Positions 1 to 5,091 of a stretch of 7,258 nt of DNA are shown in pieces. The DNA is from Bacteroidales bacterium UBA4621. Lineage in GTDB: Bacteria; Bacteroidota; Bacteroidia; Bacteroidales; Paludibacteraceae. Within the stretch, counting starts at the first letter, position 1, and each line of letters opens with the position of its first letter. The notes under the pieces were generated by a model that saw only the letters and a program-made list of their open reading frames with translations, ran no database searches and was not told where the DNA came from. The stretch is from contig DGIN01000012.1 in NCBI GenBank assembly GCA_002387325.1, positions 1 to 7,258 on the forward strand, written 5' to 3'. The position numbers and the translations under genes were made by a program.

Positions 1-3000
1 GAATACAACGCCGCTTGCCGCCGTGAGGTGATGAAATATACCAAGGAGTGGACCAACCTGACCAAACAGATGGGCTATTGGGTGGATTTGGAGAACCCGT
101 ACATCACCTATGACAACAAGTATATCGAGACCCTGTGGTATCTGCTCAAACGCCTGTACGAGAACGGCTACCTCTACAAGGGTTATACGATTCAGCCTTA
201 CTCGCCTGCTGCGGGTACGGGCTTGTCGTCGCACGAGTTGAACCAGCCCGGTTGCTACCGTGATGTGAAAGACACAACGTGTACAGCACAGTTCTTGATT
301 AAGGACATTAAAGACATTAAGGTCCTTAATGACCTTAGGGACGCTGACGGCACACCTCTCTATGCCCTTGCGTGGACGACTACGCCGTGGACATTGCCGA
401 GCAATACGGCACTCTGCGTAGGCCCGAAGATTGACTATGTGGTGGTGCGCGGGGAGAACCCCTATACCAAGATACCGGCTCTCTACCTGCTGGCTGAGGC
501 GCGTCTGGCAGCCTACAGCAAAGAGTTGGGCGAGGCTCCCGAGGTGCTTTGGCGCGGCAAGGGAACCGACCTGGTTGGCATTGAATATGAGCAACTTATC
601 CCGTGGGCAAAGCCCGACGGCGATGCATTCCGCGTGATAGCAGGCGACTATGTAACGACCGAAGACGGTACGGGTATCGTACATATTGCGCCGACTTTCG
701 GTGCAGACGATGCGTTTGTGGCAAAGAAAGCGAATATCCCGGGTATGGTGTTCTTGACCAAGAAAGGCGAGCAACGCCCGATGGTGGATATGACGGGCAA
801 GTTCTTCCTACTCGAAGATTTGGATGATGCGTTTGTGGCAAAGCATATCGATGTAGAGGCATACAAACCGTGGGCAGGACGCTTTGTGAAGAACGCTTAC
901 GACCCCAATCTGACGGACAAAGACGAGACCCTCGACATCAGCATCTGCATGGTGCTGAAAGCCGAGAACAAAGCCTTCCGCATCGAGAAGCACGTGCATA
1001 CCTATCCGCACTGCTGGCGCACCGACAAGCCGGTGCTCTACTATCCGCTGGACTCGTGGTTTATCCGCTCTACCAAAGCACGCGAGGAGATGATACGGCT
1101 GAACAACACCATCAACTGGCAACCCGAATCAACGGGTACGGGGCGTTTCGGCAAGTGGTTGGAGAACCTCAACGACTGGAATCTCTCCCGCTCGCGCTAC
1201 TGGGGTACGCCGCTGCCTATATGGCGCACCGAGGACGGACAGGAAGAGATATGTATCGGCTCTGTCAAGGAACTGTTCGAGGAGATAGACAAGTCCATCG
1301 CAGCGGGCTTTATGAAAGAGAACCCGTACCCCAAACACGTGGTGGGCGATTACTCCAAGGAAAATTATGACCCGTCGGTGATAGACCTGCACCGCCCGTA
1401 TGTGGACGGCATCATTCTCTGCTCGCCAAGCGGCAAGCCGATGAAGCGCGAACTCGACCTGATAGATGTATGGTTTGATTCGGGTGCGATGCCGTATGCG
1501 CAGAACCACTATCCGTTTGAGAACCAGGACGCTCCGCGCACGGCAGACTTTATCTGTGAGGGTGTGGACCAGACCCGCGGTTGGTTCTTTACGCTGCATG
1601 CCATCCATACGATGATAGAGGACAAAGTGGCGTACAAGAATGTGATTTCCAACGGATTGGTGCTGGATAAGAACGGAAACAAGATGTCGAAGCGGTTGGG
1701 CAATGCGGTGGACCCGTTTGCAACGCTCGACAAATACGGTGCCGACCCTGTGCGCTGGTATATGCTGACCAACTCCAGTCCGTGGGACAACCTCAAGTTC
1801 GACCCCGAGGGCGTGGACGAGGTGCGCCGCAAGTTCTTCGGCACGCTCTATAATACGTATGGTTTCTTTGCCTTGTATGCGAACGTGGATGGCTGGGACA
1901 ATGCACAATGCACAATGCACAATGCACAATGTACGGAAATAGACAAATGGATTTTGAGCCGTCTGAACTCGTTGGTTCAGGAGGTTACTGCCGATTATGA
2001 GACATACGAGCCCACCAAGGCGGGACGTGCTGTCTCCGATTTCGTGCAGGACGACCTGAGCAACTGGTATGTACGTTTGAACCGCAAACGCTTCTGGGGC
2101 GGGGAGATGAACGCTGACAAGCAGGCGGCATATACCACGCTCTACACCTGCCTGAAGACCGTGGCGCAACTGATGGCACCTAATGCACCGTTCTTTGCCG
2201 ACCGTCTCTATCGCGACCTGACCGGCGAGACCGTGCATCTGAGCAACTGGCCGAAAGCCGACGAGGCATTGATTGACAAGAACTTGGAACGCAGTATGTA
2301 CCTTGCGCAACAGGCTACGTCGATGATACTGAGTTTGCGTAAGCGTGCCGAGAAGAATGTGCGTCAGCCGTTGCAGAAAGCCGTTATCCCCGCGCCCGAC
2401 AAAGAGACGCTGCAAGCCCTGCTCCACGTGCAGGACCTGATCAAGAGCGAGGTGAACGTGAAAGAGTTGGTTATCACCACTGCCGAGAACTCCGAAGTAA
2501 AACTTGTGAAGAAAATCAAGCCGAACTTCAAGGTATTGGGCAAGAAAGTGGGCGGCAAGATGAAGGAACTGGCTGCGGCTATCAGTAAGATGACGCAATA
2601 CGAGATTGCACAGTTTGAGGCGGCAGGTACGTTCCGACTGCTGGATATTGACCTCGTGGCAGAGGATGTGGATATTATTACCGAGGATATGCCGGGCTGG
2701 TTGGTTGCCAACAATGGTATCCTCACCATTGCCCTCGATATCGAACTCAACGACGCCTTGATTGAGGAAGGTATTGCGCGCGAACTAATCAACCGTATCC
2801 AGAACCTGCGCAAGACATCAGGCTTGGAGATAACCGACCGTATCGCCATAGAGATAGAGCACCGCGACGAGATTGCCGCTGCTGTGGAGCACTGCCGCGA
2901 CTACATCGCTTCGCAAGTCCTCGCCACCTCGCTCACCCTCGTGGACAAAGTGCCCAATCCCCAATCCCTCGATATGGACGGCTACACCGTAAACATCACC

Positions 3001-3015
3001 ATCAAGAAAGCATAA
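1..3015 (+). CDS. ileS: Isoleucine--tRNA ligase (IleRS), N-terminus cut by window edge
   Basis: This cytoplasmic class I synthetase charges tRNA-Ile with isoleucine and hydrolyses mischarged Val-tRNA. The frame is open from base 1, so 1004 codons are visible; the N-terminal part with the HIGH motif is missing, probably 120-130 residues judging from remembered Bacteroides enzymes. The GTG at 28 is internal, not a start. Visible motifs, counted from the first codon in the window: the CP1 editing domain with TTTPWTLPSN (about 127-136) and GTGIVHIAP (223-231); WNLSRSRYWGTPLPIW near 393; EGVDQTRGWF at 520-529; KMSKR at 561-565; anticodon-binding helices WILSRLN (650-656) and NWYVRLNRKRFW (from 688). 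The last 140 or so residues hold a single Cys, so the C-terminal zinc finger of E. coli-type IleRS is absent. KMSKR plus no zinc finger points to the IleRS2 (eukaryote-like) group. Three short tandem repeats lie in the coding sequence, annotated separately. The next gene begins 2 bases after the stop. Confidence 0.98.
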   Translation, partial: EYNAACRREVMKYTKEWTNLTKQMGYWVDLENPYITYDNKYIETLWYLLKRLYENGYLYKGYTIQPYSPAAGTGLSSHELNQPGCYRDVKDTTCTAQFLIKDIKDIKVLNDLRDADGTPLYALAWTTTPWTLPSNTALCVGPKIDYVVVRGENPYTKIPALYLLAEARLAAYSKELGEAPEVLWRGKGTDLVGIEYEQLIPWAKPDGDAFRVIAGDYVTTEDGTGIVHIAPTFGADDAFVAKKANIPGMVFLTKKGEQRPMVDMTGKFFLLEDLDDAFVAKHIDVEAYKPWAGRFVKNAYDPNLTDKDETLDISICMVLKAENKAFRIEKHVHTYPHCWRTDKPVLYYPLDSWFIRSTKAREEMIRLNNTINWQPESTGTGRFGKWLENLNDWNLSRSRYWGTPLPIWRTEDGQEEICIGSVKELFEEIDKSIAAGFMKENPYPKHVVGDYSKENYDPSVIDLHRPYVDGIILCSPSGKPMKRELDLIDVWFDSGAMPYAQNHYPFENQDAPRTADFICEGVDQTRGWFFTLHAIHTMIEDKVAYKNVISNGLVLDKNGNKMSKRLGNAVDPFATLDKYGADPVRWYMLTNSSPWDNLKFDPEGVDEVRRKFFGTLYNTYGFFALYANVDGWDNAQCTMHNAQCTEIDKWILSRLNSLVQEVTADYETYEPTKAGRAVSDFVQDDLSNWYVRLNRKRFWGGEMNADKQAAYTTLYTCLKTVAQLMAPNAPFFADRLYRDLTGETVHLSNWPKADEALIDKNLERSMYLAQQATSMILSLRKRAEKNVRQPLQKAVIPAPDKETLQALLHVQDLIKSEVNVKELVITTAENSEVKLVKKIKPNFKVLGKKVGGKMKELAAAISKMTQYEIAQFEAAGTFRLLDIDLVAEDVDIITEDMPGWLVANNGILTIALDIELNDALIEEGIARELINRIQNLRKTSGLEITDRIAIEIEHRDEIAAAVEHCRDYIASQVLATSLTLVDKVPNPQSLDMDGYTVNITIKKA
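298..336. repeat. Degenerate nonamer array with hairpin potential inside ileS
   Basis: Four adjacent nine-base units, aaggacatt, aaagacatt, aaggtcctt and aatgacctt (301-336), encode the low-complexity run KDIKDIKVLNDL in the CP1 editing domain, just before the conserved TTTPWTLPSN block. The unit length is a multiple of three, so copy-number change would keep the frame. The array is also an inverted repeat: attaaggac (298-306) is the exact reverse complement of gtccttaat (322-330), and cattaagg (315-322) pairs with ccttaatg (324-331). Remembered Bacteroides IleRS proteins carry a different, non-repetitive stretch here, so this is probably a variable surface loop. Whether the element is inserted or arose by local slippage cannot be decided from one sequence. 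Confidence 0.75.
706..843 (+). repeat. Direct repeat pair coding DDAFVAK twice in ileS
   Basis: Bases 706-726 and 823-843 are identical over 21 positions except one (c708 against t825). They are 117 bases apart and in the same reading frame, so both encode DDAFVAK. The first copy belongs to the conserved editing-domain segment after GTGIVHIAP; the second lies before the segment AGRFVKNAYD. The shared wording at nucleotide level, including synonymous positions, suggests a local copying event, although chance convergence of similar peptide segments is possible. Confidence 0.7.
1898..1932. repeat. Heptanucleotide tandem repeat (acaatgc)x5 inside ileS
   Basis: Five head-to-tail copies of acaatgc fill 35 bases; four are perfect and the last ends in t. 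Because seven is not a multiple of three, the unit is read in all three frames in turn and gives the peptide period NAQCTMH followed by NAQCT. It lies between the catalytic core (ending FFALYANVDGW) and the anticodon-binding helices (EIDKWILSRLN). In remembered Bacteroides IleRS this connector has about the same length but an ordinary sequence. Copy changes of three units would keep the frame; a change of one or two would frameshift an essential gene. The pattern resembles short tandemly repeated heptamers that I recall between genes in Bacteroidales and cyanobacteria. Confidence 0.95.
2953..2966. repeat. Heptanucleotide duplication (cccaatc)x2 near the ileS 3' end
   Basis: Two perfect adjacent copies of cccaatc, followed by a further cc, encode part of VPNPQSLD some 20 residues before the IleRS C-terminus. 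The unit length matches that of the array at 1898-1932, though the sequence differs. Two copies alone could be chance; it is listed because of the shared seven-base period within the same gene. Confidence 0.5.
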
Positions 3016-3017
3016 GT

Positions 3018-4019
3018 ATGCCCGCACACGAACCGGCATCACGTAATAGGACGCTTTCGGTACTGCCGAGTGAGGTTTCCGCCTTACAGCAAAGACTCTT
3101 GCACAAAGAGGATTTGTTGCAAGGGGTGGATTGTCTCAACCGTACTATTTGTGCCGATGTATTGGATGTGTTGGACTTGCTACCTGAAGCGTTCGCAGAT
3201 TTGATTATAATAGACCCGCCTTACAACCTAAGCAAGAACTTCAACGGATTGAAGTTTGCGGCAAGAGACGATGAGGCGTATGAGCAATATCTATTGTTGT
3301 GGTTTCACAAGATTTGCAGCAAACTGAAACCGCAAGGGACATTGTATATGTGCGGCGATTGGAAATCTACGGCGGCAATGCAACACGTAATAGAAACGGA
3401 ACTGACCATTCTTAACCGTATCACGTGGCAACGCGAGAAAGGACGCGGTGCAAAGACCAATTGGAAAAACGGAATGGAGGATATTTGGTTTGCCGTTAAA
3501 GACCCAAACCACTATTACTTTGATGTCAATGCCGTAATGATGAAACGCCAAGTGATTGCTCCTTACAAGCAAAACGGCAAACCGAAAGATTGGGAAGAAA
3601 GCGAAGAAGGGCGTTTTCGCTTGACATATCCGTCCAATTTTTGGGACGACATTAGCATCCCGTTTTGGTCCATGCCCGAGAATACCGACCACCCGACGCA
3701 GAAGCCCGAGAAACTGATTGCCAAACTGATTCTGGCATCTTCCAAAGCGGGCGATGTGGTGTTTGACCCGTTTCTCGGGAGCGGGACAACGAGTGTGGTA
3801 GCCAAGAAATTGGGCAGGCAATATTGTGGTGTGGAGATAAATGAGGAGTATTGTTTGTGGGCGGAAAAACGTTTGGAGCAAGCCTCTGTGGATAACACCA
3901 TACAAGGTTATACGGCGGGAGTATTCTGGGAACGCAATACGCTTAATCTGCAAAAAGCAAATACCAAGATTGCTCCGATACAGCCGATAAAATCAACCCC
4001 TTTGACCATAAATTTCTAA
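3018..4019 (+). CDS. Type II DNA adenine-N6 methyltransferase, beta class (HpaI-like system)
   Basis: This 333-residue enzyme probably transfers a methyl group from S-adenosylmethionine to adenine in the recognition site of the adjacent nuclease. Motif IV, DPPYN, is at 66-70, and its Asp form favours adenine over the SPPY of most N4-cytosine enzymes. It is followed by LNRITWQREKGRG near 132-144, a presumed target-recognition stretch at about 145-215, motif X (HPTQKPEKL, 225-233), motif I (FDPFLGSGTT, 249-258) and motif II (GVEINEEY, 271-278). The order IV, then target recognition, then X and I defines the beta class. The ATG at 3018 is chosen because it is the only ATG before the conserved core and lies 2 bases after the ileS stop; only a weak aagaaag lies upstream, so translation may be coupled to ileS. 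As I recall, M.HpaI is also a beta-class adenine enzyme. The class assignment is firm; the target sequence is inferred. Confidence 0.93.
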   Translation: MPAHEPASRNRTLSVLPSEVSALQQRLLHKEDLLQGVDCLNRTICADVLDVLDLLPEAFADLIIIDPPYNLSKNFNGLKFAARDDEAYEQYLLLWFHKICSKLKPQGTLYMCGDWKSTAAMQHVIETELTILNRITWQREKGRGAKTNWKNGMEDIWFAVKDPNHYYFDVNAVMMKRQVIAPYKQNGKPKDWEESEEGRFRLTYPSNFWDDISIPFWSMPENTDHPTQKPEKLIAKLILASSKAGDVVFDPFLGSGTTSVVAKKLGRQYCGVEINEEYCLWAEKRLEQASVDNTIQGYTAGVFWERNTLNLQKANTKIAPIQPIKSTPLTINF

Positions 4020-4023
4020 TTGT

Positions 4024-4665
4024 ATGTTAGTCGAGCAACATATAGCCGCCATTGAGAATAAACTGCTCACTTATCTGAACGACAATGCACAACAGATAGT
4101 AAGCACATTCTCCCCGCGTATTGTAGGTGATGCTTTGCAGGAGTTTATTGCCGAGCATTTGCAATCTTGTTTTCCACAGCAGTTTGCTGCAAAGTTCGAG
4201 ACGGATTTTGAGCGACGCTCTATGGAAGATATGGCGTTTTATGACAATGCAGGCAACTACTATGCAATAGATGTCAAAACACACGATGTAGATACGCATT
4301 TCAGTATGCCAAACTTGATTTCTATGCAGCGTTTGGCAAAGTTCTATCGTAATGACACCAATACATTCTGTATCTTGATTGTTGATTACAAAGTGGTTGC
4401 AGACCACATTGAGTATCTGAGTTGTCATTTTAAGCCTATTGAATATTTTGCGTGGAGTTGTCTGACATTAGGCGCACTCGGTTGGGGACAAATACAGATA
4501 AAGGACTCTAACCGGTTGTTGTTTGAGCCACAGCCTTCGCGCAAGAAATGGATGCTTGAATTATGCGAAGCGGCTGCGGCTTTCTACGAGACAGAGATAG
4601 GGAAAATTGCGGAACGCAAAGACTGGTTTAGCAAAGAGAAAACATATTGGGAACAACATAAATAA
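4024..4665 (+). CDS. Type II restriction endonuclease, PD-(D/E)XK fold, HpaI/HincII-like
   Basis: This 213-residue protein is read as the nuclease partner of the preceding methyltransferase. The candidate metal-binding site is D69 (in MEDMAFYD) followed by D83-V-K85 (in AIDVKTHD), matching the D...DVK layout of HincII and EcoRV. E40 in the upstream helix (VGDALQEFIAEHL) may add to the site. Two further segments resemble HpaI as I remember it: MPNLISMQRLAKFY (95-108) after the catalytic Lys, and ALGWGQIQIKD (151-161), which in HpaI I recall as ALGTGQIQIKD. The resemblance is from memory and was not aligned. HpaI cuts GTTAAC and HincII cuts GTYRAC, so a site of that family is predicted. No signal peptide or membrane segment is seen. 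The ATG at 4024 follows the methyltransferase stop by 4 bases. Sample lines at 35-43% GC make it the most AT-rich gene here. Its role as a nuclease is well supported; its specificity is not. Confidence 0.85.
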   Translation: MLVEQHIAAIENKLLTYLNDNAQQIVSTFSPRIVGDALQEFIAEHLQSCFPQQFAAKFETDFERRSMEDMAFYDNAGNYYAIDVKTHDVDTHFSMPNLISMQRLAKFYRNDTNTFCILIVDYKVVADHIEYLSCHFKPIEYFAWSCLTLGALGWGQIQIKDSNRLLFEPQPSRKKWMLELCEAAAAFYETEIGKIAERKDWFSKEKTYWEQHK

Positions 4666-4674
4666 TGTAATTCT

Positions 4675-5091
4675 ATGAAAAAGAATATCTTACGTATCGC
4701 CATCGTGGTACTGATTGGAGTGCTGATGGCATCGTGTATGGGAACATCGGATGTATCTTTCTCGCAAAGCGACCTGCTTGGACTTTGGCAGGAGGATAAC
4801 ACGCAGCATTTTGTGCGTTTCACCACAGAGAACGCCGATGAGGCTTATTTGTATGGGCGTGAGTGGGACGAGGCGGAAGATGTAACCGAGAGCGACTTGC
4901 AAGACTATGGAAACGGTTGGTTTAAGTGGAAATTGGTAAAAGCGGATCTTACAGAGATACATCTAATGGATAACGGCGGTGCGGAGATACCGAAGATTTA
5001 TACGGTTACCAAACTGACAGACAGCGAATTACAATACAAGGACGATTACAAGAAAACGCATTCGTTTACCAAGGTGATTGCTGCGAAATGA
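4675..5091 (+). CDS. Small lipocalin-like lipoprotein of Bacteroidales type
   Basis: This 138-residue protein has a lipoprotein signal: MKKN, a hydrophobic stretch (5-18) and LMASC, with the presumed lipidated Cys at 21. Met at position -3 of the lipobox is slightly unusual. No acidic pair follows the Cys, so a surface-export signal is not obvious. The mature part is rich in beta-strand-like segments (GLWQEDNTQHFVRFTTE, GNGWFKWKLVKADLTEIHLMD, IYTVTKLTDSELQYKD, HSFTKV), the look of small lipocalin-like lipoproteins I recall in Bacteroidales. No ligand or function can be assigned. The ATG at 4675 follows the endonuclease stop by 9 bases and fits the signal peptide. Its stop overlaps the start of the AsmA-family gene (ATGA), so the two are likely translationally coupled. 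Confidence 0.85.
   Translation: MKKNILRIAIVVLIGVLMASCMGTSDVSFSQSDLLGLWQEDNTQHFVRFTTENADEAYLYGREWDEAEDVTESDLQDYGNGWFKWKLVKADLTEIHLMDNGGAEIPKIYTVTKLTDSELQYKDDYKKTHSFTKVIAAK

Larger units (their letters stand above)
3018..4665 (+). other. Type II restriction-modification module (M then R)
   Basis: Methyltransferase and endonuclease genes lie in tandem with a 4-base gap. They are tightly packed between ileS (2 bases upstream) and a lipoprotein gene (9 bases downstream). There is no controller (C-protein) gene, no Vsr nuclease gene and no integrase or transposase. Sample 60-base lines give about 43-53% GC in the methyltransferase and 35-43% in the endonuclease, against about 58% in ileS and 62% in the AsmA gene. 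This suggests horizontal acquisition. With the methyltransferase first, protection would be made before or together with the nuclease on a shared transcript. Confidence 0.85.

Noticed and set aside
28..33. GTG or ATG as the true start of the first gene
   Set aside because: The frame is open to base 1 and already encodes conserved IleRS sequence (EYNAACRREV) before these codons, and the HIGH-motif region must lie upstream.
1898..1932. Heptamer array as a phase-variation switch
   Set aside because: Off states would inactivate an essential synthetase, so switching by single-unit slippage is unlikely to be selected; only three-unit changes would be tolerated.
1129..2598. Long minus-strand open frame (489 codons) opposite ileS
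   Set aside because: It lies fully within a clearly real gene on the + strand, has no recognisable domain, and reads the heptamer array as CIVHCALCIVP. It is a codon-bias shadow.
4666..4674. Terminator or promoter between the endonuclease and the lipoprotein gene
   Set aside because: The gap is only nine bases, with no stem-loop followed by a T-run and no TAnnTTTG element nearby.
3010..4675. Direct repeats flanking the R-M module (cataagtatg on the left, cataaataatg on the right)
   Set aside because: The similarity is short, AT-rich and imperfect, and both contain the stop and start codons of neighbouring genes. It is not good evidence of a target-site duplication.
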